Shown here piece by piece: positions 25,810 to 35,204 of a stretch of DNA of 56,813 nt; position 1 is the first letter of the stretch, and every line of letters starts with the position of its first letter. The position numbers and the translations under genes were made by a program. Origin of the DNA: an uncultured Rubritalea sp. (lineage in GTDB: Bacteria > Verrucomicrobiota > Verrucomicrobiia > Verrucomicrobiales > Akkermansiaceae); the NCBI GenBank assembly GCA_937923145.1, contig CALAJT010000037.1, positions 1 to 56,813 of the forward strand, read 5' to 3'. The notes under the pieces were generated by a model. That model saw only the letters and a list, made by a program, of their open reading frames with translations. It did not search any database and was not told the DNA's origin.

Positions 25810-26916
25810 CTAGAACCTCTCAGGGTTTTGCTCTTTATCGTAATCAATCCGATCAGCTAAATTACGAGCTTTGACTCGATGATCTCGTTTTGCTCTGCGG
25901 TCTGTGATCATTTGACGCTTCTTTCTTCTACGGTCAAGCTCTTCGATCTCGTCTTCGAGTTTCAAATAACTTTCGTAGCGGAAAGGATCTAAATCTCCTT
26001 GCTCTACTGCGTCTCTAATAGCGCAGCCTTTATCACTGCCATGCTTGCAATCATGAAATTTACATCGTCGCGCAAGTTCTTCTACGTCAGAGAAACTTTC
26101 ACGCAGTGTGTTTTCATCAGTCCACATCTGGACTTCACGGATTCCTGGATTATCAATTAGAATACCTCCTCCTTCGAGAACGATGAGTTCCCTAGCAGTT
26201 GTGGTGTGGCGCCCTTTACCCGTCAGTTCATTTACTTCACTAGTCCACTGCCACTCTTCTCCTAAAAGTTGATTAACTAATGTTGATTTACCTACCCCAC
26301 TCGAACCTACTAAAGTTATACTGACTCCAGTTTCTAAATATTTTTGTAACACCTGAAGACCTTCATTCTTAGCTGCACTTGTTATGTAAACATCGGCTCT
26401 ATCTGATAACTCTTCTATCTCTATCTTAGCTTGTTGGTTAACTTCATCTGGAAATAGATCACTTTTGTTTACTAGCACTACTGCCTTTGCCCGGCTTTTC
26501 TCTATGAGCATAAAGAAGCGCTCCATCCTACGAGGATTAAAGTCTGACCCAGCATCTGTGACGACAACAACTACAGTTACATTAGCTGCCATGACTTGCT
26601 CCTCACTACTTTTACCAGGAAGCTTTCTGGAAAAACAGGTCTGCCGGTCCATTTTAGCCCTTATAACGTGATCTTCATCATCGCCACCAATGTCTAAAGC
26701 CACCCAGTCGCCTACTGCTGGTAATTCTGCGTCCGACTTAGCGTCATGGTAAACTTTACCACTCATGATCACATCTAACTCATCACCGCCTTCTAACAGA
26801 GCCCCATAAGAAATTTTATTATCACGAATGAGACGAGCTGGAACCCAGCCTTTTTTAACAAAAGGCTTGAATGCCTCTCTAAATATTTCGTTCCATCCTA
26901 AATCCTCTAACTTCAT
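25810..26916 (-). CDS. rsgA: Ribosome small-subunit-dependent GTPase RsgA
   Basis: A late 30S maturation checkpoint GTPase. It has an N-terminal OB fold, then a circularly permuted G domain (NKSD before GSSGVGKSTLVNQLL, then the TTAREL switch and DNPGIRE), then the C-terminal zinc motif CKFHDCKHGSDKGCAI. Length 368 is usual; the C-terminal extension is very basic (RRRKKRQMITDRRAKRDHR). It sits between menE and pabB, 20 nt after menE and 2 nt before pabB. Confidence 0.96.
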   Translation of the reverse strand: MKLEDLGWNEIFREAFKPFVKKGWVPARLIRDNKISYGALLEGGDELDVIMSGKVYHDAKSDAELPAVGDWVALDIGGDDEDHVIRAKMDRQTCFSRKLPGKSSEEQVMAANVTVVVVVTDAGSDFNPRRMERFFMLIEKSRAKAVVLVNKSDLFPDEVNQQAKIEIEELSDRADVYITSAAKNEGLQVLQKYLETGVSITLVGSSGVGKSTLVNQLLGEEWQWTSEVNELTGKGRHTTTARELIVLEGGGILIDNPGIREVQMWTDENTLRESFSDVEELARRCKFHDCKHGSDKGCAIRDAVEQGDLDPFRYESYLKLEDEIEELDRRRKKRQMITDRRAKRDHRVKARNLADRIDYDKEQNPERF

Positions 26917-26936
26917 TGATTAATAAACTAAGCTTC

Positions 26937-28031
26937 CTAATCTAATATTACAACTAATTCTCTTAACCTTATCCGATCTAATTTACCCATCTCATTTCTA
27001 GGGAAGGCATCGCATATCGATAGAACTTCTAAGCGTTTTAATCCATTTAGCTCTAGGAGGCTTGCTGCTAAAATATCGTTTAAACCTCCTTCAACTATAG
27101 GATAGAGGGCAAAGCCGCGTCGTTCGTGAGGAACAGCTACGATAAGAACATCTCTTTCAGTCAACTTTTTAAGCTCTAATTCTAGACTATCTAAATCTAC
27201 TTGCTCTCCTAATATTTTAATTACTCTATCATTACGGCGGATAAATTTGACCCGTTTTGGTTCCTCTAAAATCTCAATTTTATCAGATGTTTTGAACCAT
27301 CCCATTTCATCGAATGGTTTTATAATTTCAAACTTACCGTGCTGATAACTTAAATATCCTTTCATCAGCCCCATTCCTTTCACTTCTAAAATCCCATCAT
27401 CAGTAGTCTTTACGTCCCAGCCTTCAATCACTGAAAGGCCCTCGTCACTTGAACATAGTTGAGTCGCTATTTGAGACCCTGTCTCAGTCATTCCGTAGCT
27501 TTCTAAGATAGGCCAGCCCAAACCAATGGCTTTACTCTTAATATCCTCACTCAGCCTGCCCCCTCCGACTACAACAGCTCTGACAGATTCTGGACAGATT
27601 AAGGCTTCATCTACTATGTCAACTATTTGCGTGGGTACAAAGGAACATACAGTGACTAATTCTGCGAAAATCACTTTAACTGCTTCTATAGCACTCCATT
27701 TACTTAGAAACGGAACTACACTACAGCCAGAACAGTGGCTACGAGCTAGGATACCAAATCCACCAACATGATGAATAGGTAAAGCCAAAAGCCATTTATC
27801 AGCAGAAGTTATATCTAGATGATCTACTACATACTGTGCTGACTCAACCAAAGTATTCTTAGTATGAATCACCCATTTCTTAGAGCCACTCGAACCAGAG
27901 GTTTGGAATAGTAAACTACCAGTCGGTAATAAATCATGCTCTAAATCAAAAGGTAATTCCGGAAATGCAATTATCTCTGAACTTTGCCAAAATCCGGCTG
28001 TTAAATAGATATCTAGATCTGATTGCTTCAT
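26937..28031 (-). CDS. menE: O-succinylbenzoate--CoA ligase-like AMP-dependent synthetase
   Basis: A 364-residue ANL-superfamily enzyme, short like MenE, which makes OSB-CoA in menaquinone synthesis. The P-loop is LFQTSGSSGSKKWVIHT; the motif LPIHHVGGFGILAR matches MenE; the adenylation motif ESYGMTETGSQIA and the GWFKTSDK segment follow; the C-terminal lid ends NEMGKLDRIRLREL. Menaquinone use fits the SdhC type found here. The ATG at 28029-28031 directly follows the U-tract of the terminator of the exopolysaccharide genes. rsgA and pabB follow in the same direction. Confidence 0.85.
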   Translation of the reverse strand: MKQSDLDIYLTAGFWQSSEIIAFPELPFDLEHDLLPTGSLLFQTSGSSGSKKWVIHTKNTLVESAQYVVDHLDITSADKWLLALPIHHVGGFGILARSHCSGCSVVPFLSKWSAIEAVKVIFAELVTVCSFVPTQIVDIVDEALICPESVRAVVVGGGRLSEDIKSKAIGLGWPILESYGMTETGSQIATQLCSSDEGLSVIEGWDVKTTDDGILEVKGMGLMKGYLSYQHGKFEIIKPFDEMGWFKTSDKIEILEEPKRVKFIRRNDRVIKILGEQVDLDSLELELKKLTERDVLIVAVPHERRGFALYPIVEGGLNDILAASLLELNGLKRLEVLSICDAFPRNEMGKLDRIRLRELVVILD

Positions 28032-28070
28032 AAAAAATAAGCCAATAAGCGTTATCGCTTATTGGCTTAT
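28032..28070 (-). terminator. Intrinsic terminator of the exopolysaccharide operon, touching the menE start
   Basis: A perfect 15-bp stem, 28037-28051 and 28056-28070 (GCCAATAAGCG paired with CGCTTATTGGC plus flanking A-T pairs), with a 4-nt loop, followed on the minus strand by TTTTTA. The menE ATG begins at the next base. It is the strongest terminator in the window. Confidence 0.9.
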
Positions 28071-28103
28071 CGGTTTATTGACTAAACTAATAATATTCAA
28101 GTC

Positions 28104-28688
28104 CTATTTACCAAACATGTTCTGCTGAGGAACATTAATTTGATCATTAGCATATACCTTTAGTAATTTGTATCTTGCCGATCTAATATCATATTTGTAA
28201 AGCTTGCCATTACGTAAAAGCTCTACCCTATTGAGTGCTGCAAAAGTATTAGGAGAAGCCGTAGCTACCGCCTCACCGAGAGTCAAACCAGGACGGTAAG
28301 CTATAGGACCAGATCTTGCAACTTGGCCTGCTACTGATAAGAACTTCTGAATCTTTTGTGCTTCTAAGTTGGTTTCTCTTGCACTTTTAATCGTGATCGT
28401 CGGAGTAGTATAGATTTTAGCAGACTTATATGCTGCCTCTATTCTACGCGCAACTGATGATGTGCTACCTCTCGCACTGATATAACCGTTGATGTAAGGA
28501 AGCCTAAGCTTTCCAGATCCATCTACTACGTAAGGGCCTGAGATTTGAGCTTGCTCTTCAGAAGGAACACCTTTGATCGATATATTTAGAGTATCTCCCG
28601 GGGATACCTTAGCCTGCCCACTCACTAACATAGTAAGTAATGCCGAGATTATTAATGTATATAGTGTTTTCATAATTTTTTCGTTCAA
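28104..28688 (-). CDS. Polysaccharide export protein (Wza/OPX-like, short)
   Basis: A 194-residue exported protein. After a signal peptide (cleavage near SGQA) the Poly_export domain covers about 25-105, with the hallmark VSPGDTLNISIKG and the conserved PYVVDGSGKLRLPYING. An SLBB-like segment follows (about 110-185). It lacks a lipobox cysteine, so it is probably soluble or barrel-associated, not a Wza-type lipoprotein. It lies 15 nt after the BY-kinase gene and ends the operon; a strong terminator follows 34 nt after the stop. Confidence 0.85.
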   Translation of the reverse strand: MNEKIMKTLYTLIISALLTMLVSGQAKVSPGDTLNISIKGVPSEEQAQISGPYVVDGSGKLRLPYINGYISARGSTSSVARRIEAAYKSAKIYTTPTITIKSARETNLEAQKIQKFLSVAGQVARSGPIAYRPGLTLGEAVATASPNTFAALNRVELLRNGKLYKYDIRSARYKLLKVYANDQINVPQQNMFGK

Positions 28689-28703
28689 ATTTATCTTTCG
28701 CTC

Positions 28704-30872
28704 TTAATAGAGGTCATCATTATTATTTTCATTAGTTACTTCAGGAGCTGGGTTGTTAGCCTCCATAGCATTCGATGATGTCTTTTCTCTATCTAGCTCA
28801 GAAGGAGCATAGTATGTGTAGTAACTAGTGTAATATTGATACTGACTGTCACTTCTAACATCTACGTTATTCAATACTACGCCGAGTACTGTTCCTCCAA
28901 CATTCTCAACTGCCTGCTTAACACGAATAAGCATATTTCTAGGAAGCTTTCTGTGCTGAACGACGATCATTGTTAAGTCTACTTCAGAAGCTAGCACAGA
29001 TGCATCACTCACACCTAAAATTGGAGGAGAGTCTATCAGCACTAGGTCAAATCGTTGCTTGACGTCTTGAACCATCTCAGACATTCTTCTTGAGTTCAAA
29101 ATACCAGCTGCATCAGCAGGCAGGATTCCTGAAGGCATGAAGAATAAATTATCAACAGGAGTCTGGAGTATTACGTCCTCTAGCATCAAATCGGTTGTAA
29201 GATAGTTGGTAAGACCCACAGTATTATTGATATCGAAGAATGTATGAAGTCTAGGACGTCTGAGGTCAGCATCGATCATCAATGTAGAATAGCCACCTTG
29301 AGCACAGATATAAGCTAGATTTACCAAAGTCGTTGATTTACCTTCACCAGCGCCCCCAGATACTACTGTGATTGCATTATCATCAGGATTTTTTCTGTTG
29401 AACTCAATATTCGTTCTAAGAATTCTGTATGCCTCAGCATCCGGGCTTGCTCCGGCTTGCTTATGGAGAACTCCCACGTCACGTGGTATAACAGCTAAGA
29501 CAGGAACTTGTAAATATCTCTCAACATCTTCTAAGGATTTCACTGAAGTATCCATAAATTCCAGAGCAAATGCTATACCGATTCCGAAAATCAAGCCTGC
29601 TACTGCCCCTAAAGCCATGTTAAGAACCCATTTAGGAGATACATATTCCTCGGCTGCAGGTTCTGAAGCATATTTATGGTATTGTAATGGATCTATTTCC
29701 AGGCCAGCAACAATCGTCTCACCAAATTCAGCACTTTTAATTGACTGAAGAACATTAAATTCTCTTTCATATTCATCTTTAACTTTACCAAATTGAGTAT
29801 GATCCTCAGCTGCGCTCATTTGACTACTAGACTGAGCTATTTCATCCTTCTTTAGACTTTCAAGACGCTTATTCATAGTAATTAGGTCGCTACCTAACTT
29901 TTCTCTGGTAAGCCTTACTGACTCAGTAAGTTGTTTATCGGTAGAAATGATAGCAGATGATATTGCAGAAATTCTAGGGTGATTTGAACCCAGTCCACTC
30001 GCCTTCATATTATCCCTGGATGAAATTAAATCTTTAAGTTTTGTATCATCATCTCGTAATATAGAAGCCTCTGATCTTGCTGATGCTAGTATTCTAGTGA
30101 CTAATCGCTTGTCATCGAGATCTTGTAGATCTTTCACTAGGATCTCTAACTGGTCTCTCTCTCGCTTAGCAGAATCATAGATCTCCTCTGCGCTATTGGC
30201 CTTTCTATCTTGATCGTATGTAGAAGCCGTTTGACTACTTATTCCATGGTAAGGAATCCCTAGGCTCTTTGATAACTTATAAAGCCTGGCTCTATTGTCT
30301 TCTACCTTATCTTCTTGAGCTTCGATTTTCTGTTTATATTTAGTAATAACTTCGTTACGAGTATTCTCAATATTTTCTCTTCTGCGTCTATCGTAAGCCT
30401 TAACAACAGCCTCTGCAATCGTTTTGACCTCTTCTCTTTTTCTGTGACGTACTGAAACTTCAATCAAATCTGTTCCTCGTTCTTGTCTTGTATCCACTAC
30501 ACCTAGTAGTGCTGTTATTGCTTGAGATTCGGTCACTCCCCATTTCCTAGCTAATTGCATCTCTTCTATCGCGCCTTTCAGAGTCTCCTCAGACTTAATA
30601 ATACTGAACTGAGTTTGAAAGAACTGTCTTGTCATCATTCCCTGGGTACTGTCATTCACTCCAAGAGTATTTGTTTTTTTACCGTATGGATTTATCTGAA
30701 CTACTACTGTACTCTGATACATCTTGGGCATAACATAGGTAATCACTGCGGCAGTGAGTAGCACTAGTATGAACGTAAGAATGATCATACCGTAGCGGTT
30801 TTTAAGAACCTGCCAGTAATCTATGGCATGCAGATTAGCTTCACTTGCATTAATATTTTTGTTAGTATCCAT
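28704..30872 (-). CDS. Wzz-BY-kinase polysaccharide co-polymerase/tyrosine autokinase
   Basis: A 722-residue inner-membrane protein controlling exopolysaccharide chain length and export. The Wzz domain has membrane segments at about 28-48 and 414-436 around a long coiled-coil periplasmic part. The cytoplasmic kinase has Walker A GGAGEGKST (506-514), Walker A' LMIDADLRRP (531-540), Walker B VLIDSPP (611-617), and a C-terminal tyrosine cluster with eight Tyr between 678 and 688, the autophosphorylation site. Kinase and co-polymerase are fused, as in Gram-negative Wzc. The matching export protein gene follows 15 nt later. Confidence 0.95.
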   Translation of the reverse strand: MDTNKNINASEANLHAIDYWQVLKNRYGMIILTFILVLLTAAVITYVMPKMYQSTVVVQINPYGKKTNTLGVNDSTQGMMTRQFFQTQFSIIKSEETLKGAIEEMQLARKWGVTESQAITALLGVVDTRQERGTDLIEVSVRHRKREEVKTIAEAVVKAYDRRRRENIENTRNEVITKYKQKIEAQEDKVEDNRARLYKLSKSLGIPYHGISSQTASTYDQDRKANSAEEIYDSAKRERDQLEILVKDLQDLDDKRLVTRILASARSEASILRDDDTKLKDLISSRDNMKASGLGSNHPRISAISSAIISTDKQLTESVRLTREKLGSDLITMNKRLESLKKDEIAQSSSQMSAAEDHTQFGKVKDEYEREFNVLQSIKSAEFGETIVAGLEIDPLQYHKYASEPAAEEYVSPKWVLNMALGAVAGLIFGIGIAFALEFMDTSVKSLEDVERYLQVPVLAVIPRDVGVLHKQAGASPDAEAYRILRTNIEFNRKNPDDNAITVVSGGAGEGKSTTLVNLAYICAQGGYSTLMIDADLRRPRLHTFFDINNTVGLTNYLTTDLMLEDVILQTPVDNLFFMPSGILPADAAGILNSRRMSEMVQDVKQRFDLVLIDSPPILGVSDASVLASEVDLTMIVVQHRKLPRNMLIRVKQAVENVGGTVLGVVLNNVDVRSDSQYQYYTSYYTYYAPSELDREKTSSNAMEANNPAPEVTNENNNDDLY

Positions 30873-30922
30873 TTTATATGAGTATATGTTTATTGAGAAT
30901 TTAGTTTCAATCTATGACAAAG

Positions 30923-30955
30923 AAAAACCTTCACTGTGGTTTGACACAGTGAAGG
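30923..30955 (-). terminator. Intrinsic terminator between the beta-barrel and BY-kinase genes
   Basis: A perfect 11-bp stem, CCTTCACTGTG (30928-30938) and CACAGTGAAGG (30945-30955), followed on the minus strand by TTTTTC. It would end the beta-barrel transcript or attenuate transcription into the kinase gene, whose ATG is 50 nt further on. Confidence 0.85.
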
Positions 30956-30988
30956 CTAAAACGTTCAGATTATATTTTTATATATTTT

Positions 30989-32152
30989 CTAGAAAGAATA
31001 GTTAAGACCTAGCTCATATCTCATACGATCATAATCTCTTCCAGTAACACCACCGCTGTTGTCTGAGTTAGTGAAGTTTACTGAACTTCTGACTGAGACT
31101 GCGTCATTAACTCTGTAAGAAGCGCCAGCATATAGATTAAGAAGATCATAACCACCATCAGCTAATCCGTTGGATCCATCTGAATAATCTGAGGTCGAAT
31201 AATTACCACCAAATGTTAACACTACTGTAGGTGATAATGTGTAATCAATAGCACCGCCAACTCTCAAAGTTTGCTTGTCATCGTAACGACCAGCATTAAA
31301 TGTAGTATCTGTATCTTCTAAAGAATAACGAGCAAATGCTCTCATTCTAAGTTGATCTGTAATTTTGTTGATATATGTTAATTGCCCGTAAGGTGTATTA
31401 GATGATCCGAATTGAGCACCAAACTCACCTGTAACAGTAGCTGTATCAGAAACTTTCGTTTCAAAACCTACAGCAGCTGTCTGTCTTGATCTATCGCTGC
31501 CAGTATCGTAACTGGAATTGCTATATCTATATGTAGCTGTAAGAACAGTATTTTGAGATACTGAATAACGGAATGAGTTGTAGAAGCCTAGTGAGTCTAC
31601 ATCATTGAATGAACCATCGTAATTTAGAGTAGAGTATGTGACACCAGTATAGGTAGCTAATCTGTCAGTCCAGCGATAACCAATTGCATTATCGGTTGAC
31701 AAATATGTGTATTCATCAAATTGTCGTGACGTAAGAGATCCGTAAAAGTTACCTAAATCTATACCATAATTAAAAAAGTTACGGCTTACAAAACGCATAC
31801 GATCATTAATTCTGTGATTTAGATTAAATGAGATACGGGCATTAGTTGTATCTTCATTATTATCTACATCAAAATATCTAGTCTGGGAAATTACGGCGTT
31901 GACATCCCATGAAGTGCGCGGACCACGTGTAACGAGGTTAGCACCAAGATAAACTTTAGCATATGTTGAAGATTCCTCCGCTAGTCCTGAGGTAGGGTTT
32001 ACGTTGTCATCATAACCAAGAGCAACTCCTACATTATATCTGAGAGGAGATGATTCGGATTCAATTTCGTTTGGGTTTACATCAAACAAGCCCTGCGCAT
32101 TGGCAACACCTGAGATGGCACTTAGTGCTATTGTATATTTTAGTAACTTCAT
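30989..32152 (-). CDS. Outer-membrane beta-barrel protein of the exopolysaccharide locus
   Basis: A 387-residue protein with a signal peptide cut after GVANAQG, then about 16 amphipathic strands with aromatic girdles, ending in the outer-membrane signature GLNYSF. It resembles the putative beta-barrel (BBP2-like) proteins found next to Wza/Wzc-type genes in Verrucomicrobia and in exosortase-linked exopolysaccharide loci. It may serve as the outer-membrane exit, since the export protein here is short and lacks a lipobox. A terminator follows before the kinase gene. Confidence 0.85.
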   Translation of the reverse strand: MKLLKYTIALSAISGVANAQGLFDVNPNEIESESSPLRYNVGVALGYDDNVNPTSGLAEESSTYAKVYLGANLVTRGPRTSWDVNAVISQTRYFDVDNNEDTTNARISFNLNHRINDRMRFVSRNFFNYGIDLGNFYGSLTSRQFDEYTYLSTDNAIGYRWTDRLATYTGVTYSTLNYDGSFNDVDSLGFYNSFRYSVSQNTVLTATYRYSNSSYDTGSDRSRQTAAVGFETKVSDTATVTGEFGAQFGSSNTPYGQLTYINKITDQLRMRAFARYSLEDTDTTFNAGRYDDKQTLRVGGAIDYTLSPTVVLTFGGNYSTSDYSDGSNGLADGGYDLLNLYAGASYRVNDAVSVRSSVNFTNSDNSGGVTGRDYDRMRYELGLNYSF

Positions 32153-32198
32153 AAGAATAGATTAATTTAATTATTGGGTTAAAACTGAGATATGAAAA

Positions 32199-32768
32199 CT
32201 ATCTAGAGTAAGTATTTCCTGGAGTAACTTGACCGACGCTGCCTTGTGCAGGAGGTAAGTCTAGCTGAATAGAAGCAAAGTTACCTGAAGGATCTAGTCC
32301 GATAAAGTTGATAGGATCTGCGAATGGAGCTACTGCTTCTTCTTGACCAGCTTTTTCATCAGCACCGCTTTTAGCGCCGCCTTTAGCTGAGTAGCCTGAG
32401 TCACCAGTGCTCTTGTTTGTATACTTAGCAGCGACCTTCATTACTTCAACGTGTGCGTCTGGAGCTACTGCTAGAGCGCATGTAGTGAGGAGTGATGCCT
32501 TGTTAGGAACTAACTCGATTGCTTGTTCTACAATCTGTGCAACCTGCTTCTTGTCAGCTTCAGTTGCTACGATAGCAGCCTTCACTATTTCACATGCACA
32601 ACCTTTATTAGCTGCGATTTGCTTAGCTACGATGGCAAGCACTTGCTCAGGTTGAGCTGTTATCTGTGTAGCAGCTTGTTTCGATACCTTGTAACAATCT
32701 GCGCTGGCAACTGGTGCCGCGACAGCTAGTAATGCACCTACAAGTGCGAATTTTAATGTATTTTTCAT
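32199..32768 (-). CDS. Secreted Ala-rich helical protein of the exopolysaccharide locus
   Basis: A 189-residue protein with a clear signal peptide (cleavage after VASA). The first 110 mature residues are Ala/Val/Gln-rich helices in loose repeats (ITAQPEQVLAIVAKQIAANK, then IVKAAIVATEADKKQVAQIV) with four Cys that could form disulfides. The last 70 residues are Gly/Ser/Pro-rich and probably disordered. No family name is known to me. It is the first gene upstream of the beta-barrel gene (46 nt) and is likely expressed with it. Confidence 0.7.
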   Translation of the reverse strand: MKNTLKFALVGALLAVAAPVASADCYKVSKQAATQITAQPEQVLAIVAKQIAANKGCACEIVKAAIVATEADKKQVAQIVEQAIELVPNKASLLTTCALAVAPDAHVEVMKVAAKYTNKSTGDSGYSAKGGAKSGADEKAGQEEAVAPFADPINFIGLDPSGNFASIQLDLPPAQGSVGQVTPGNTYSR

Positions 32769-32980
32769 AGTGTTATTGGTGAACGTTATTTTTAATATTG
32801 GTTATTGAGAGGCTTTATTCAATGTATACTTAGTTAAATATACTATAAATAAATTTTGGGTTTATAACTTATTTCATTCTCATTATTCAGAACGATCACT
32901 AATTGGCAACCCTTTTTTTAAATTATTTATTATTATTTAGATAGTTAAGACTCCTTTACTAATTGTTTTAGCGCCTCATT

Positions 32981-33739
32981 TTAGAGCCCTGTTGGGTGAA
33001 ATACAAAGTATTTACTCATCAAGAATTTTTCCGCTACTACGTTCATCAGCTTTTTAACTCCGAAAGTTTCTGTCGCATAATGACCTGCATAAATGATATT
33101 AACTCCTAACTCCTCTGCCAGAGGGTAGCTCCAATGAGGTCCCTCACCTGTGACGAAAGTATCTATGCCCTCATTAGCTATAGACTGCAGTTCTGATCCC
33201 GCCCCCCCTGTTATTACTCCCACTATTCCAACTATCTCTGATTCAGAACCTTTGCAATAATGAATCTTATCATCCACAGCTAGCTCAATCCGCTCTAAGA
33301 GTATTTCTAGAGGTAGATTCATCTTCTGACTTAAACCCAGCTCTATTCCCTTCCAATTATGAAAAGCCTGTGGATCATCCATTCCTATCATTTTAGTTAA
33401 TATCGCATTGTTGCCGTGCACTGGATGTATATCTAGTGGTATATGAGAGCTATAAATTGCAAGGTTCGCATCCATAGATAACTTTATCTTCTGGTATTGT
33501 GCTCCAACGAGCTTTTGCGCACCGTGCCAAAACATCCCGTGGTGAACAATGAGCAGATCAATTCCTGCCTCAATCGCTTTTATAATAGTAGGCAGAGACG
33601 CATCTACTGCCGACCCCACCTTACTAACATTTCCATCATTCTTCAGTTGAAGCCCATTCATAGCACCAGAATAATCTGGCACCGAGGCTACCTTTAATTC
33701 TCTGTCGAGATATTCTACAATTTCGTCTAAATTTGCCAT
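32981..33739 (-). CDS. Nif3-like dinuclear metal-centre protein
   Basis: A 252-residue member of the Nif3/YbgI/DUF34 family. The metal-binding motifs are visible: LLIVHHGMFWHG (about 60-71), SSHIPLDIHP, and the C-terminal GHYATETFGVKKL. Members are annotated as GTP cyclohydrolase I type 2 homologues but their role is unsettled; metal homeostasis has been proposed. It starts 16 nt after the pseudouridine synthase gene and ends the transcript. Confidence 0.9.
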   Translation of the reverse strand: MANLDEIVEYLDRELKVASVPDYSGAMNGLQLKNDGNVSKVGSAVDASLPTIIKAIEAGIDLLIVHHGMFWHGAQKLVGAQYQKIKLSMDANLAIYSSHIPLDIHPVHGNNAILTKMIGMDDPQAFHNWKGIELGLSQKMNLPLEILLERIELAVDDKIHYCKGSESEIVGIVGVITGGAGSELQSIANEGIDTFVTGEGPHWSYPLAEELGVNIIYAGHYATETFGVKKLMNVVAEKFLMSKYFVFHPTGL

Positions 33740-33755
33740 AATTTCTTTATATAAC

Positions 33756-34520
33756 TTACTCCTCTTCCTTACTAGCTCCAGCTAAAAAATGAGCTAAATC
33801 AGGAGCTAAATCGATTTCCCAATTTAATAAACTATCTCCGATTTCAAGCGATAAACCACAAGCGTGTAGAGCATGTCTACGCATAAGTAATTGCTCCAGC
33901 ATGGAATCATTAAATTCCGATTTAATAAAATCTAAGTAAACTGCTGGCTCATTATAAATTTTGTCCCCTACTAGAGCGTGCCCTATGTAGGCAGCATGAA
34001 CTCTTATCTGATGCATCCGACCTGTCAGTGGCTCTACTTTCACAAGAGTTACTTGCTTACCATTTCTTATGAAACGCTGTTTGATAGTAAATTTCGTTCG
34101 ACTTTCTTTACCTAACTTATGTATCATTTGTCGCACATATATTTCAGACTCTAGGACTTCCCCTTTTCTAATAATCGGAGCATCGACTGTAATCTCATCC
34201 CACTCTGGCCACCCCATCACTATCGCTTGATAGTGTTTTTTCACCTGCCGCCTCTCCATCGCCCTACTCATTTCTCTAGCTACTGATTTGCGAGTAGCTA
34301 TGAGGACTAGACCACTTGTCTCTCTATCAAGTCTATTTATAATACTGAGCTTAGCACCACAAGTGATCTCATAAGTTAAGTATTCCTCAACACCTCCCAA
34401 CAGAGTGGGCTCATCCTGACGATTATTTGCCGGATGAACTATGAGCGGTGAAGCCTTATCTACTAGAATCCAGCCATCTCCTTCTTCTACCACTGAAAAA
34501 TATTCATTAACTTCTATCAT
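33756..34520 (-). CDS. RluA/RluD-family pseudouridine synthase
   Basis: A 254-residue RNA pseudouridine synthase. The catalytic Asp is in INRLDRETSGLVLIA (motif II), and the downstream GRMHQIRVHAAYIGHALVGD is the C-terminal family signature. There is no N-terminal S4 domain, so it is closer to short RluA/TruC-like enzymes than to RluD; the rRNA or tRNA target is unclear. It overlaps the yjbQ-like gene by 4 nt and precedes the Nif3-like gene by 16 nt. Confidence 0.92.
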   Translation of the reverse strand: MIEVNEYFSVVEEGDGWILVDKASPLIVHPANNRQDEPTLLGGVEEYLTYEITCGAKLSIINRLDRETSGLVLIATRKSVAREMSRAMERRQVKKHYQAIVMGWPEWDEITVDAPIIRKGEVLESEIYVRQMIHKLGKESRTKFTIKQRFIRNGKQVTLVKVEPLTGRMHQIRVHAAYIGHALVGDKIYNEPAVYLDFIKSEFNDSMLEQLLMRRHALHACGLSLEIGDSLLNWEIDLAPDLAHFLAGASKEEE

Positions 34521-34933
34521 TCACCTATAATGGTCATTACTAGTTCTCTATAATGCGGCGTATTACGGTGCTCAAACAAAAATAGCCCCTGCCATGTGCC
34601 TAACAACATTTTACCATTTGCTACCGGTATCGTCTCACTACTCCTAGTCAGCGCCATGCGAATGTGTGATGGCATATCATCAGCCCCTTCATAAGTATGG
34701 GTAAAATAGGGAGTGCCTTCTGGAACCAGATGATCGAAGAAATTTTCCAAGTCAGTTCGAGCACTAGGGTCAGCATTCTCCATTAGAACTAAACTTGAGC
34801 TAGTGTGTCTATTGAAAACAGTAATAATCCCATCATTAATTCCAGATTTTTCTACAAAACGCTTAGCATCATGACTTATCTCATACGTTCCCTTACCTCT
34901 CGTTTGCAGTGTTAATATCTCTCTAGAAACCAT
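34517..34933 (-). CDS. YjbQ/UPF0047 family protein
   Basis: A 138-residue protein of the YjbQ family (annotated as secondary thiamine-phosphate synthase). The conserved blocks are FNRHTSSSLVLMENADPSA (about 40-58), a middle DMPSHIRMALT, and GTWQGLFLFEHRNTPHYRE near the end, with the His residues thought to bind a metal. Length is usual. It is the first gene of a three-gene minus-strand transcript and overlaps the next gene by 4 nt. The true substrate is not established. Confidence 0.92.
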   Translation of the reverse strand: MVSREILTLQTRGKGTYEISHDAKRFVEKSGINDGIITVFNRHTSSSLVLMENADPSARTDLENFFDHLVPEGTPYFTHTYEGADDMPSHIRMALTRSSETIPVANGKMLLGTWQGLFLFEHRNTPHYRELVMTIIGE

Positions 34934-35204
34934 ATAAAATAGAGTGAAAAAGTTCTGCTTCTCTGTCTACCCAAATTAACTGAATTTAAAAAACTTATTC
35001 ACAATTCAGTAAGGGAACATTGATTATTAACAAGCTGCATTGGCTTTATAAGCTCGTAACTCAAAATAAACTCACTGCAACTATAGAGGAACATAGAAAA
35101 AAGACGTTTTCTAGCTTGCTACCTGACATCTATTTTTAATAAAATACACGTGCCTCCATTAAATTTTTATAGCTTTTAGACTTAATTTAGTGTATATAAA
35201 TGAT

